Shown: one piece after another, positions 10,401 through 19,476 of the stretch
Position numbering within the stretch: position 1 is the stretch's first letter
How the letters are laid out: each line of letters begins with the position of its first letter
Assembly (NCBI GenBank): GCA_008017155.1
Contig: SSGX01000011.1
Coordinates: 1-48,539, forward strand
Direction of reading: 5' to 3'
Source of the DNA: Neisseriales bacterium
GTDB lineage: Bacteria > Pseudomonadota > Gammaproteobacteria > Burkholderiales > UBA11063
DNA length: 48,539 bases
Made by a program: the position numbers and the translations under genes
Notes under the pieces: generated by a model
The model's database searches: none
Told to the model about the DNA's origin: nothing
Seen by the model: only the letters and a program-made list of their open reading frames with translations

Positions 10401-13400
10401 AAGTTTGGAATAAAATTAAGGCTAAAGCCCTAAAATATGATGTAGGATTAACCAGTATCATAATGGTTATTTATGGCAAAGTTTTAAGTTACTGGAGCAA
10501 TCAGACTAGTTTATGCATCAATCTTACTTTATTTAACCGGATACCATTACATCCTCAAATAAATGAAATTCTTGGTGATTTTACAGTTCTTGAATTATTT
10601 GATTATAAAAACCCGGGCTTAGGGCAAAAAAGTATTATTGATGAAATCCGAATTAATCATGAGCAATTATGGCAGGATATTGAACATAATCTTTTTGATG
10701 GAATCGATTTTCAGCGCTTGATTCGTGAGGAGAAGCAATTAGCTACAAATCAGATTATTGCACCTGTAGTTCTTACTAGTGTACTAGGCGATAACAAGGA
10801 TAAGGAGCAGTTTCTTGATGAATCATATCTTGGGAAGGAATATTCAAGTAACCAAACCTCTCAGGTATGGCTAGTTAATCATGCCTATACTTCCGGTGAT
10901 GATTTTATTGCTGAATGGAACTATGTTGAACAATTATTTAATCAAAAAACTATTACTTCGATGCATCAGGATTATTGTCGGTTGATTGAGTTCTTGGCTA
11001 ATGCAGATTGGGATAAAGATGTTTTTTCTGAACCTAATTCTGCAAGTTTAGCATTAATCCGGCAAATTAACTCTGCAACGCAGCCAGTTTCAGAGAATAA
11101 CCTTTGTGATAGTATTCTATCCGTAATCGATACATATCAGTTAGCAGAACATCCGGCGCTTATTGATAATAGCGGTGAGAGTGTTTGTGTCTATAGCTAT
11201 CAAGAGTTGCTAATAAAGAGTCAATTCCTTGCTCGCCAGATTCTTCAATTATTAGGATTTAATCAAGCCGATACATTAATCGCTATATTGGCTGAAAAAG
11301 GTGCTAATCAGATAACTTCTAGTCTTGGTATTATGTTTGCTGGTTACGCTTATTTACCATTAAATGTTGATTGGCCAGTAGAGCGAATTGATGAAGTATT
11401 AACTGGTGGTAGTGTTCGTTTATTATTAATTTCACGTAAGATGGTAACTAGGTTTAATCAGGCCTTATTATCACAAAAGTACCAGTTGATAATTATTGAA
11501 GACATACTATCAAAAACAAATCCTGAAATGCTAGTAAGGCTCGATAAAATTTCTTTACCAAAAATTAAACCAGATGATATTGCCTATGTGATCTTTACTT
11601 CTGGTTCGACAGGTAAACCAAAGGGCGTAACCATATCTCATCGAGGCGCGTTAAATACTATCAGTGCTGTTAATGCAAAATATCAGATAAACCAAGATGA
11701 TAAAGTTCTTGCGTTATCTGATTTAAGCTTTGATTTATCGGTATATGATATTTTTGGCATGCTTTGTGCTGGTGGGACAATTATTTTTCCTAATCAGGAT
11801 AGGGTTAAAGAACCTAAGCACTGGCAACAATTAATTGCTAAGCACAAAATTACCATTTGGAATAGTGTGCCGCAATTAGCTGAATTATTGCTTGAGGATT
11901 GGGAAACATTACACGATTCTACGCTTCGTTTATTTTTATTAAGTGGTGACTGGATTCCTATCACGCTACCAAAGCGGTTGCGTGAAGCTTGTCCATTAAG
12001 TACTATAGTTAGTCTTGGCGGTGCTACGGAAGGAAGTATTTGGTCTATCTGGTATCAAATAAATCAGCTTAATTCCAATTGGAAGAGTATTCCCTATGGC
12101 GTTGCGATGCCAAATCAGCAGATTTACGTTTTAAATCATAATCAGCATCATTGTCCTGATGGTGTAATCGGTGAAATTTATATTGGTGGTGCTGGTGTAG
12201 CCCCAAATTATTATCATGATGATGAAAAAACCGCTGCTGCATTTATTAATCATCCTGAGCTTGGGCGATTATATAAGACAGGGGATTCTGGTAGGCTATG
12301 TTCTGATGGTTATATTGAATTTATGGGGCGACTGGATAATCAGGTAAAACTTAATGGCTATCGGGTAGAATTAAGCGAGATAACAGCTAAACTTTTACAA
12401 TTGGATGGAATCGAAGACGCTCTCGTGCAACTAACTAAAATTGATGGTAAAAATTACCTGATTGCCTATTTGGTAGTGGATAAAAACTCTGCTTCTTTAG
12501 ATTCAAAAGATTTAGCCCAAAAGCTTAACCTAAGTCTTCAGAATGTACTACCAGAATATATGCTACCTCACTTATATATAACGCTAGAACAATTACCATT
12601 GACAGTCAATGGTAAGGTAGATATTCGTCAGCTACCAATCCCCGAAATGGATGCTGAAAGAAATGATTACCAAAAGCCTGTAAATGATTTTGAAATAAAT
12701 ATCCTTGATATCTACAGTGAAGTATTAAAAAAAGATAGGGAAGCAATTAGTACCAATGATAGTTTCTTTAAATTAGGTGGCGATAGTATTATTGCCATCC
12801 GTCTAGTAAGTCGACTGAATAAAAAGCTTGGTTTAAATATTACGGTAAAGGATATTTTTACTTACCGAAATATTTCTGAACTTGCAGCCTATATCTTAGC
12901 GAATAATTTGCAAAAAGAAACTCAAGATAACTATATTCCATTTAGTCTGATAAATAGTGTTGATTATGCTAATTTTAGTGGGTTTGATCAGTTGGAAGAT
13001 GCTTTTCCAGCTAGTTATTTGCAGTTGGGAATGCTTTTTGAAAGTATGAATAGCCAGTATAGTACCTATCATGTCGTAATTTCAGAGAAATATAAAGCAG
13101 CGTTTGATCCTATTCAATTCCAGCTAATTTGGGAATCGCTAATTCGTAAACATGCTTTATTACGTGCGCGGTTTATCCTATCCAAAAACTCATATGATTG
13201 CTTGATTTATAAGGATATACCTTTTTCTTTTTCAAAATATGATGACTACTCATTGAAGGAGTTAGTAAAGAAAGAGAGTCAGTTAAATTTTGATCATTCA
13301 AAAGCTGGCTTATTCCGGGTATTAGTCAATCAGTATGTGGATAAAGAAGAATTTGATATGATTTTATCCTTCCATCACGCGATTACTGATGGTTGGAGCA

Positions 13401-16400
13401 TTTCTCGCTTACTTAATGAGTTTTCAGCCGCGTATTTACGTGGAAAAACAATTGAATTAGGGAAGTCGCATCTTTCATATGGTGCATTTATCCGGCAGGA
13501 ACAGAAAAATGTTAACAACGATAAAATGATTAGATTCTGGCAAGAGTATTTGGACGGAATTATTGTGCCAACAATCAATTGGAGTAGTGATAAGTCAGGA
13601 TCAACGGATGGTTTAAATCAAAGTCGCTTTACTCTAGATGAAATCATCAGTCAGAAGATTCAGGCTTATGCGCATAAATTAAATGTTACTAGTGATTGTA
13701 TCTTTCTATTCATTTATCTATCGGTTCTTTCTCGGTTCATAAATCAGAAAGATCTTACGCTCGGTCTTGTTATTAATAATCGGCTAGAAGTTGCTGGAGG
13801 TGATGATTTATTTGGTTTATTTTTAAATACCATTCCATATCGTTATAAACTTGAAAGAAACAGTATTGATGAAGCAATAAAAGATATATACAATGAGAAA
13901 ATAAGACTTTATGAATATAAGGGTTTTCCTTATGCCAAGATTAAGGAACTATTTACTCATGATTTGTATCAATTTGCATTTAATTATACACATTTTCAAA
14001 TAAATCGGGAAGGGCAGGCTAAGCGCGAAAACAATGATTATCAACGTTCGAATATTCCATTTGTCTTAAATGTCGCACAGGGTGATTATTTTATTATTGA
14101 TCTGATTGCCCATGACAATTTTTGTTCTAAAGAATATCTTGATTATTTGGCAAAAAATATTGAAGCGACACTTATAAATGTAATTGAATTTGGCAAAAAT
14201 CCAGCCATTTTAGCTAAAGATTATTCAATGCAAATTGCAGCAGTAACGAATAATTATTATGATTTTGGCTCAACACTTACCGTACCTGAATTATTTAGTC
14301 AGCAGGCAGCAAAAACACCAAATGAAATAGCCTTAATTTATAATAATCATCAATTTACTTATAATGAACTTGAGCAAAAAACTAACCAGTTGGCATATTA
14401 TTTGCTTGAAAAATACGCTCTTAAAGCAGATGATTTAGTTGCCATTTGTATGGAGCGAAGTGAGTTTATCGTTATTGCCCTTCTTGCCGTAATGAAAGCT
14501 GGTGCTGCTTTTGTGCCGATTGATCCTAATTATCCAGAAGCGCGGATAAATTTTATTCTTAATGATAGTAATCCAAGAGCAGTTCTGACTATTAAAGAGA
14601 ATAGCCAACAACTAACTGAGATATTAAACCAATCCGCCAGTGAAAATAATGGGCAAAAAATAGCAATGTTGATTGTCAATGATGAAGAGACTGAATTTAC
14701 TTCTTATCCGGTTACTTTACCACAAACAGATACAACTAAAGATAATCTTGCCTATGTAGTATACACTAGCGGCACTACCGGACAGCCAAAAGGTGTAATG
14801 GTCGAACATAAGAGCTTATTTAATTTACTACAAAATATGGTGGATTTACATAAATTATCCGAAAACAAGGTAGTGACTGTCTATTCCAACTATGTTTTTG
14901 ATGCTTTTATTTGTGAGTTATTCCCTCCTTTGATAAATGGTAATCAGCTTATCTTATTGTCTGATGAAGAGCGTTTGTCACTTGATCAACTGCTTGAAGC
15001 TATTCTTAAACATGATGTGAATCTGGCATTTATTCCAAGTGTGCTAGTTGGTGATTTTCTAAATATTATCAAAGATAAGGCAAGCAAACTAAAAATGATT
15101 TTTGCTGGTGGTGATAAATTAGCCAATATTGATTTTGAGCGAATCCCACAAGATTTGACTATCGTAAATGAGTATGGGCCAACTGAAGCAACCGTTTGTT
15201 CGACACTAAACTATATTTCACCAGAAGATGCAATCACTACTATCGGTAAGCCTCTAATGAATACTGGTATCTATATCCTTGATCCTGAGCTACAATTATT
15301 ACCAATTGGTGCAGTAGGTGAGATTTATATTACGGGTGAAGGGCTGGCACGTGGCTATTTAAATCAACCAGAGTTAACGAGCGAGAAATTTATTCTAAAC
15401 CCCTACCAGACAGATGATGATAAAAAGCAAGGTAAAAATGCTAGGCTTTATAAAACTGGAGACATGGCAAAATATTTGCCGGATGGTAGGCTGATTTTTG
15501 TTGGGCGTAATGATAGCCAGATTAAGATAAATGGTCATCGTATCGAATTATCCGAAATTGAGAATACAGTCATTCGTGTTTGTAATAATATCAGGCAGGC
15601 AGTTGCAATTATTAAAAATGATAATAGGCAAATGCCGCAAATAATAGTTTATTTTGTTGCCGAAATTACCCTTGAAGCTGATGAGTTGAGCGCTATTTTA
15701 GCTAAGAATCTACCAGACTATATGCTGCCAAGATTTTTGATTCAGCTTGATGAGTTCCCTTTAAATATTAATGGCAAGATTGACTATAAATTATTACCCG
15801 AACCTGAATTATTTGATACCTTAGATTATTATATTGCACCTTCTTCGTCAATTGAAAAACAGTTAAGTTTCACCTTTGCTGAAATATTGAAGCTTGATAA
15901 AGAGAAAGTTGGGGTTAACGATGATTTCTTCCGTCTTGGCGGTAGCTCAATTCTTGCAATTCGTTTGCTTGCTAGACTAAATAAAGAGTTAAAGGTTAAT
16001 TTAAAACTATCGGATATTCTTACTAATTCATGTCTTGGTGAGTTAGCCAAGATTATTAATACTACTGAAGTAGCTTATCAACCATTGACTAGACTTAATT
16101 CAGCAATTGATAAGCCAACGATGTTTATGATACATCCAGGGCAAGCAGGTTGTGAAGTTTATGCCAAGTTAGCAAAAGAGCTTGAAAATCATTATTCCTG
16201 CTATGGGATTGATAATTATAATCTTCATCATCAAGAGAAAGTTACCGATTTTAAAGAGTTAGCTGCAATGTACCTAGAATTTATTATTAATGAAGGGTAT
16301 ATAATTGATAGGGATACTCCGGTTACATTATTGGGCTGGTCACTGGGTGGACTGATTGCGCTTGAGATTGCTACTATTCTTGAAGAACTTGGTTATCAAA

Positions 16401-16816
16401 ATATTAATATCTTTCTACTTGATACAGTAATTTTTGATGCTAAACTTTGTTTCTATCAGAAACAATCAGTAACTCAAAAGACTAATCTTGAGAGGTTTTT
16501 GCACTCACAATCCTATGATGCTGAATATGTGACGAAAATTATTGCTAATTACGATAGCGAAATAAAGTTAGCCGAAAGTCAGATAAGCCGCAAGTTGGTG
16601 CATGCGCGGATTACTTTATTTAAAGCGATGCGGCAGGGCAATCAGTTTGACGGTGAAATTAATGATTCCATGATAGACTATATTCTAAGTCTAGATACAA
16701 ATAATGTTGATAAAGTTATAACTGATAGTCAGCAGCTACAAGTAATTAGACTTACTAATGCAAGTCATTGGAATATATTACAACAGTTTGAAGTGCTGAC
16801 CTATTTAAGAGTATAA
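4409..16816 (+). CDS. Multimodular NRPS, 5'-truncated, bis-thiazol(in)e type
   Basis: The open frame gives 4,135 residues; NRPS sequence begins right at 4404, so the GTG at 4409 is simply the first possible start. Approximate domains: C-terminal half of an A domain (1-265; A5 NLYGPTETT, A8 GRADSQIKIRG); PCP1 (275-345, Ser306 in LGGSS); heterocyclization domain Cy1 (365-800; FPLTHIQQAYLLGR, DILIMDAHS in place of HHxxxDG, GDFTDIL); A2 (815-1665, cysteine code D-L-Y-N-L-S-L-I-W) with a SagB/nitroreductase-like oxidase (about 1265-1610; YPSAGSSYSV) inserted between motifs A8 and A10; PCP2; Cy2 (1770-2200; DILLIDGNS); A3 (same cysteine code, no oxidase); PCP3; C domain with canonical HHAITDG (about 2989); A4 (3288-3798, code by eye D-A-C-A-I-A-E-V-C, substrate unassigned); PCP4; thioesterase (3890-4135, GWSLGG, late His in ASHWNIL). 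Expected chemistry is two Cys heterocyclizations, one oxidised to thiazole, one further residue, then TE release. The loading half-domain lacks motifs A1-A4 and should be dead. No phosphopantetheinyl transferase or tailoring gene is adjacent. Confidence 0.93.
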   Translation: MGIGPSYYNYLVDYLSKRAQPKLRLIFIAGEILYKSLVNKHLQAFNSDCRLINLYGPTETTQAKFYYELDFNNYKFSEMMPVGLPINDATTAYIRNASGVLIDEPDVTGEIIIATDDISYGYCNISQNAPFIEINGKKAFCSGDLGYKDQLGLLHVLGRADSQIKIRGMRVELSEIEANILNVDSVREVAVLYVLQDNSQEGQLVAVLVGNASKSEVLEYLSSCLPDYMLPARFVYLDNLPKNRNNKIDRLALSQIIQEENSLAPLTANKNEATNDAITEKLIAIWQEYFPQPFSIHDDFFVLGGSSLLIMAIASKIKEVFNHTPTLNIFYEKRTIAELAQYLHVNQDNQSQTIKSALIHKEYSNDYFPLTHIQQAYLLGRFGNYKLGGIATQRYVEYSYSEHLDYARLEAAINQLIKLHAMLRTTFSVDRMVQITHPEYNYKLSVNDYSTYSKSDFQQQILEIRNQMLSEKLDLTKLPLFEIKISRGANGDRLHFLSDILIMDAHSLNIFREELTLLYKGSKLDEIEFTFRDYIESKSESDNNLAYLSKFYWFQRFKDAPNFAPLRTLQLPESVTNPIFARDSRVVSANIWQEFKNKAYQNNLSPTSALLTIYYHVLARYSTNPNFLINISLFDKTNSLVADNIIGDFTDILAFLPYAGYKTQFINQVRHNHSLLWKDLEHRVVDGIEVFSIIRQKFNLDSDVIIAPLVFTSLLEDSKTNTFLENNAHEEFYLSQTAQVWLDNNAIENNGNLLSGWDYVSQLFAIEQIESLHKQYINLIEHFAHYAWDNEIPDLIDSSDLAIIATANSSHQSMEKIVTLKDQALAKPQSIAVIDANGSYTYGQLMDKSYSIASLLKKVGVQKRELVAIFSEKGYQQIAAAWGIMKTGAAYLPLNIDWPIGRVEEVLQEGMVRYILVSKFQLTKISVDTIKSAYQILVIDEANDHEQTNVAAIPMAELDEAAYVLFTSGSTGKPKGVVISYLGVINTIKAVNERFNINQDDTILALSELSFDLSVYDMFGMLGAGGKVIFPDPDKVKEPSHWYKLIEKHQITIWNTVPQIMQLLIDYIISQKKQLNSLRVVLLSGDWIPLSLPTQIKSLNPNITVMSLGGATEGSIWSCWYEIKKVDESWKSIPYGVAMPNQKMYILDTQGRHCPANVIGEIYIGGIGVAIAYWNDGEKTKASFIQHEVLGRLYKTGDLGCWNKAEYIEFHGRKDFQVKINGYRIELEEITAKLNKINGIESSIARVYSNAGRDYIIAYLVSRYSYLASDSSELQGFKLKLAGIRSDLLLATYKLNLDLPENKFILRKSYRRYLPISINDDVAIDDILQYSADTINQWINSDKQQNFQGTVSAKFLDEIFAAISAINLEERILPKYLYPSAGSSYSVRSYLNLPVAFGDYQSGYYYYNPLAKTLTNLEPPPLTENLSELPAIDLIVYYPAITPLYQEESFRFAYLEAGHMLALILEVITKYNIPVTVEILDKVIDSDNTQLIRLKFGQEESIKIKPLVELNKLVKTSSGIYINDKHQVDINQQDIFTRANWYSGRLLETGGMLLSFDGGRSPENLLYAGMYFQLVSELLYQHNIGSCMLGYDIYENVLYSMVLGLIDEGEKHKSESMVEDKSISKYIEESLVHELPEYMLPYEYLIVNKLPLTANGKVDLKELPVPQFSSQNTRYIAPETPLEKELCEIFAKELGIEAETIGVEDDFFRIGGNSILAIRLTSHLNNSFDSNIKVSDVFALKTIRHLANLIRTTRGDFIFKGYQIKESDADSLYLPFNLNNVQQAYYLGRYASFELGNISTHSYSEHKFSKLDLKRFATALNNLIKRHPGLRAIFKDGQQQYLSDVPDYRVNYSEFTNYEDFYQLRESLSHKVYPTDEYPLFDFIVSRCLFNDEEPYYILHISFDILLIDGNSTRLLYDELTRLYHNPDLQLPVLNISYRDYITQVEKIRASDLFIKDREYWLNKLPEYNFDLQLPLRCRATDIANPRFNKLTKIIAGEVWNKIKAKALKYDVGLTSIIMVIYGKVLSYWSNQTSLCINLTLFNRIPLHPQINEILGDFTVLELFDYKNPGLGQKSIIDEIRINHEQLWQDIEHNLFDGIDFQRLIREEKQLATNQIIAPVVLTSVLGDNKDKEQFLDESYLGKEYSSNQTSQVWLVNHAYTSGDDFIAEWNYVEQLFNQKTITSMHQDYCRLIEFLANADWDKDVFSEPNSASLALIRQINSATQPVSENNLCDSILSVIDTYQLAEHPALIDNSGESVCVYSYQELLIKSQFLARQILQLLGFNQADTLIAILAEKGANQITSSLGIMFAGYAYLPLNVDWPVERIDEVLTGGSVRLLLISRKMVTRFNQALLSQKYQLIIIEDILSKTNPEMLVRLDKISLPKIKPDDIAYVIFTSGSTGKPKGVTISHRGALNTISAVNAKYQINQDDKVLALSDLSFDLSVYDIFGMLCAGGTIIFPNQDRVKEPKHWQQLIAKHKITIWNSVPQLAELLLEDWETLHDSTLRLFLLSGDWIPITLPKRLREACPLSTIVSLGGATEGSIWSIWYQINQLNSNWKSIPYGVAMPNQQIYVLNHNQHHCPDGVIGEIYIGGAGVAPNYYHDDEKTAAAFINHPELGRLYKTGDSGRLCSDGYIEFMGRLDNQVKLNGYRVELSEITAKLLQLDGIEDALVQLTKIDGKNYLIAYLVVDKNSASLDSKDLAQKLNLSLQNVLPEYMLPHLYITLEQLPLTVNGKVDIRQLPIPEMDAERNDYQKPVNDFEINILDIYSEVLKKDREAISTNDSFFKLGGDSIIAIRLVSRLNKKLGLNITVKDIFTYRNISELAAYILANNLQKETQDNYIPFSLINSVDYANFSGFDQLEDAFPASYLQLGMLFESMNSQYSTYHVVISEKYKAAFDPIQFQLIWESLIRKHALLRARFILSKNSYDCLIYKDIPFSFSKYDDYSLKELVKKESQLNFDHSKAGLFRVLVNQYVDKEEFDMILSFHHAITDGWSISRLLNEFSAAYLRGKTIELGKSHLSYGAFIRQEQKNVNNDKMIRFWQEYLDGIIVPTINWSSDKSGSTDGLNQSRFTLDEIISQKIQAYAHKLNVTSDCIFLFIYLSVLSRFINQKDLTLGLVINNRLEVAGGDDLFGLFLNTIPYRYKLERNSIDEAIKDIYNEKIRLYEYKGFPYAKIKELFTHDLYQFAFNYTHFQINREGQAKRENNDYQRSNIPFVLNVAQGDYFIIDLIAHDNFCSKEYLDYLAKNIEATLINVIEFGKNPAILAKDYSMQIAAVTNNYYDFGSTLTVPELFSQQAAKTPNEIALIYNNHQFTYNELEQKTNQLAYYLLEKYALKADDLVAICMERSEFIVIALLAVMKAGAAFVPIDPNYPEARINFILNDSNPRAVLTIKENSQQLTEILNQSASENNGQKIAMLIVNDEETEFTSYPVTLPQTDTTKDNLAYVVYTSGTTGQPKGVMVEHKSLFNLLQNMVDLHKLSENKVVTVYSNYVFDAFICELFPPLINGNQLILLSDEERLSLDQLLEAILKHDVNLAFIPSVLVGDFLNIIKDKASKLKMIFAGGDKLANIDFERIPQDLTIVNEYGPTEATVCSTLNYISPEDAITTIGKPLMNTGIYILDPELQLLPIGAVGEIYITGEGLARGYLNQPELTSEKFILNPYQTDDDKKQGKNARLYKTGDMAKYLPDGRLIFVGRNDSQIKINGHRIELSEIENTVIRVCNNIRQAVAIIKNDNRQMPQIIVYFVAEITLEADELSAILAKNLPDYMLPRFLIQLDEFPLNINGKIDYKLLPEPELFDTLDYYIAPSSSIEKQLSFTFAEILKLDKEKVGVNDDFFRLGGSSILAIRLLARLNKELKVNLKLSDILTNSCLGELAKIINTTEVAYQPLTRLNSAIDKPTMFMIHPGQAGCEVYAKLAKELENHYSCYGIDNYNLHHQEKVTDFKELAAMYLEFIINEGYIIDRDTPVTLLGWSLGGLIALEIATILEELGYQNINIFLLDTVIFDAKLCFYQKQSVTQKTNLERFLHSQSYDAEYVTKIIANYDSEIKLAESQISRKLVHARITLFKAMRQGNQFDGEINDSMIDYILSLDTNNVDKVITDSQQLQVIRLTNASHWNILQQFEVLTYLRV

Positions 16817-16818
16817 AT

Positions 16819-16844
16819 AAAAAAACTGCCACTAAAAGTGGCAG
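16819..16844 (-). terminator. Rho-independent terminator of htpG
   Basis: CTGCCACT and AGTGGCAG form a perfect 8-bp stem with a 3-base loop. On the minus strand the stem is followed by a run of T, and it lies about 30 bases after the htpG stop. The NRPS stop is only a few bases away on the other strand, so the hairpin may also hinder read-through from the NRPS. Confidence 0.85.
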
Positions 16845-16874
16845 AATGGAGCAAATTTTATTTATTATAATTAT

Positions 16875-18764
16875 TTAGGCAATAAACGAGTTCATCCGTT
16901 TAACAAAGCCAACCGGATCATCAAGTTGGATTCCTTCAGTTAACTGAGCTTGTTCAAATATCAATAAACTTAAATCATTAATCTGATTTTGATCAATGCT
17001 ATTTTCTAGTTTATTGATTAATCTATGCTCCAGATTAATCTCCAACGTTGGCTGCGATGAAGGCACTGCTTGTCCCGCTTGACGAAGTAGTCTTTCCATA
17101 TGAATGCTCATTCCATAACCATCAGTTACTAGGCAGGCAGGAGAATCAACTAGGCGATTAGTAATAACTACTTCTTTTACCTTGCCATCAAGGGCGGTCT
17201 TGATTTTTTCCAGAACTGGTTTGGCTTTTTCTTCTTGCTCTTTTTTCTCTTCTTCAGTTGGCTTTTTATCATCAAGATTACCAAGATCTAAGCCACCTTT
17301 AGCTACTGACACTAGAGATTTTTTCTCATAATCAAATAAATGACTAACTACCCATTCATCAACACGATCGGTTAGTAATAATACTTCAATGTCTTTTTGT
17401 TTGAAGATTTCAAGATGTGGACTATTTTTAGCAGCATTATAACTATCTGCTGTAATATAATAGATCTTATCTTGACCATCTTTCATCCGGGCAATATAAT
17501 CATCAAGACTTACAGTTTTGGCATCTGAATCATTAGCTGTAGAAGCAAAGCGACATAATTTAGCTATGCGCTCTTTATTTGCGTGATCTTCAATGATACC
17601 TTCTTTAATTACTGGACCAAATTCGTTCCATAATTCACTGTATTTATCTTTATCATTATTCGCAATATCTTCAATCATGCTTAGAACTTTTTTGGTACAA
17701 CCTGAGCGAATTGCATCAATGTCTTTGGAAGACTGAAGAATCTCACGTGATACATTTAGCGGTAAATCTTGCGAATCAATCACACCACGGATAAAGCGCA
17801 GATAATTTGGTAATAATTTCTCAGCATCATCCATAATGAAAACACGCTTGATGTATAATTTAATGCCATATTTGCGATTAGCATCATATAAGTCAAATGG
17901 TGCTTTAGCTGGCATGTATAGAAGCATAGTATATTCCTGTGCTCCTTCTACACGTGAATGAATCCATTTTGCTGGCTCATTAAAATCATGCGAAACATGC
18001 TTATAAAACTCTTTATACTCTTCTTCAGTAACATCATTTTTGCTACGTGTCCAAAGAGCATTCGCTTTATTTACTGTTTCCATTTCAGTGGAAATGATCT
18101 CTTTGCCATCTTTATCATGTTCAGGCATTTTCTGCATTTTTATTGGATAGTTGATATGATCCGAGTATTTACGAATAATTGAACGTAAGCTCCAATCGGA
18201 CAACAAGTCATCTTGATCATCTTTAAGGTATAGCGTAATTGTGGTTCCATTACCATCAAGTTTATCTGTTGTTTCAATGCTAAATTCGCCACTACCATCA
18301 GAAATCCACTCGGTAGCTTTGGAGGTAACTTCACCTGCCTTAAGGGTAACTAAAGTAACTTTATCTGCAACAATAAATGCAGAGTAAAAACCAACCCCAA
18401 ATTGACCAATCAAATTAGCATCTTTTTTAGCATCACCTGATAGTTTATCTAAAAATTCTTTAGTTCCAGATTTTGCAATTGTACCGATATTTTGAATAAC
18501 TTCATCATAAGTCATACCGATACCGTTATCTTTAATCGTAATTGTTTTGGCATCTTTATCGAAACTAATAGTGATCGCTAGTTCATCACCTTTATTTAGC
18601 TCTGGTTTATTAATTTGCTCAAAACGGAATTTATCAATCGCATCTGATGCATTTGACACTAATTCACGCAAGAAAATTTCCTTGTTTGAATACAAAGAAT
18701 GGATCATCAAATGAAGAAGTTGTTTAATTTCAGTCTGAAACGACATAGTTTGTTTATTTGACAT
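16875..18764 (-). CDS. htpG: Chaperone HtpG (bacterial Hsp90)
   Basis: This 629-residue protein is a full-length Hsp90, an ATP-dependent cytosolic chaperone acting as a dimer on client proteins. The Bergerat ATP site is visible in [14 protein letters not shown] and DNGIGM, and [11 protein letters not shown] forms the lid region. The middle domain contains [11 protein letters not shown] and the C-terminal dimerization domain is complete. A charged Lys/Glu-rich stretch lies at about residue 500. The wording [19 protein letters not shown] and [12 protein letters not shown] resembles beta- and gammaproteobacterial HtpG. The ATG at 18764 is preceded by GGGTGAAAAA. The gene is monocistronic, with its own promoter and terminator, as usual for a heat-shock gene. 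Confidence 0.98.
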   Translation of the reverse strand: MSNKQTMSFQTEIKQLLHLMIHSLYSNKEIFLRELVSNASDAIDKFRFEQINKPELNKGDELAITISFDKDAKTITIKDNGIGMTYDEVIQNIGTIAKSGTKEFLDKLSGDAKKDANLIGQFGVGFYSAFIVADKVTLVTLKAGEVTSKATEWISDGSGEFSIETTDKLDGNGTTITLYLKDDQDDLLSDWSLRSIIRKYSDHINYPIKMQKMPEHDKDGKEIISTEMETVNKANALWTRSKNDVTEEEYKEFYKHVSHDFNEPAKWIHSRVEGAQEYTMLLYMPAKAPFDLYDANRKYGIKLYIKRVFIMDDAEKLLPNYLRFIRGVIDSQDLPLNVSREILQSSKDIDAIRSGCTKKVLSMIEDIANNDKDKYSELWNEFGPVIKEGIIEDHANKERIAKLCRFASTANDSDAKTVSLDDYIARMKDGQDKIYYITADSYNAAKNSPHLEIFKQKDIEVLLLTDRVDEWVVSHLFDYEKKSLVSVAKGGLDLGNLDDKKPTEEEKKEQEEKAKPVLEKIKTALDGKVKEVVITNRLVDSPACLVTDGYGMSIHMERLLRQAGQAVPSSQPTLEINLEHRLINKLENSIDQNQINDLSLLIFEQAQLTEGIQLDDPVGFVKRMNSFIA

Positions 18765-18809
18765 TTTTTCACCCTGTTAAATAAAAATAATGAAATCTCT
18801 ATATCAATT

Positions 18810-18838
18810 ATTATAGTGACGATTTATCGAATTTCAAG
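18810..18838 (-). promoter_or_regulatory. htpG promoter
   Basis: On the minus strand TTGAAA (18837-18832) and TATAAT (18815-18810) are separated by 16 bases, a good sigma-70 promoter about 45 bases upstream of the htpG start. The -35 reads CTTGAAA, which also fits the -35 of heat-shock sigma-32 promoters. The -10 is not the C-rich sigma-32 type, so heat control through this site is only a possibility. Confidence 0.6.
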
Positions 18839-18901
18839 AGAGAAAAGTAAATTTGTTTGATTTTTTAGATTTAGTTTTTGAAAGTTGGAAAGAAATCGAA
18901 A

Positions 18902-18978
<77 letters not shown>

Positions 18979-19090
18979 ACATAACGAGGGAGTTATTATG
19001 CCATGTTTATATCTAAATTGCAATTAATAAGCGAATAATTTTGTGCTTTTTATGTAAAATTTAAGTCACTTGACATATTCTACTTGTTTT

Positions 19091-19122
19091 TTAACACTAT
19101 AGGATCACAAATAGGATATAAT
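19091..19122 (+). promoter_or_regulatory. Promoter of 4.5S RNA gene
   Basis: A consensus TATAAT lies at 19117-19122, placing the start of transcription close to the first base of the RNA at 19138. The matching -35 is poor (TTAACA at 19091, 20-base spacing). A perfect TTGACA lies at 19070-19075 but is too far for this -10; with CACTAT at 19095 it could form a second promoter. Confidence 0.5.
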
Positions 19123-19137
19123 CTCTATCTCAACAAT

Positions 19138-19232
19138 GGTGGGTCTCCTTGCATTGTCTGCCGCAAAACCTGGTCAGGTCGGGAACGAAGCAGCCATATG
19201 CGGATACGCAAGTGCCAAGGTAAAGGCTCACC
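19138..19232 (+). ncRNA. ffs: Signal recognition particle 4.5S RNA
   Basis: The conserved SRP core is plain: CTGGTCAGGTCGGGAACGAA followed by GCAGCC, with the GGAA-type tetraloop and the asymmetric loop that binds Ffh M domain. The ends GGTGGG and CTCACC pair to close a rod of about 95 bases, the size of the short bacterial SRP RNA. With Ffh and FtsY it targets nascent membrane proteins co-translationally. The exact ends are estimated from the terminal pairing. Confidence 0.95.
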
Positions 19233-19476
19233 TATCCCAAGCTTAATCTAAATCAACCTGTAAAATGTACCTCTTGTTTGTTACTTAGTAAGTTACTAAG
19301 GTAAATTAGTTTTATATAATATCTCATTTTAGTTTCTTTCTTTAAAATAAATTGGCTTTCGTCCTATAAATGGGTGTAAAATCCTCCCCTTAACCTAAGG
19401 GTTTAGAAATGGAAATTTCTCTGGTGTTAAATTAAATTACATTTAACGGTTTAATTTGGATTAGAAGGTTTTACAT

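Noticed and set aside
13375..13578. Minus-strand open frames within the NRPS
   Set aside because: Several occur across the 12-kb gene; none has family features and all oppose well-supported NRPS domains.
19369..19460. Possible riboswitch or leader ahead of the Rieske gene
   Set aside because: There are short inverted repeats (CCCTTAACCTAAGGG; AAATTAAA...TTTAATTT) but no arrangement matching a riboswitch class that I know.
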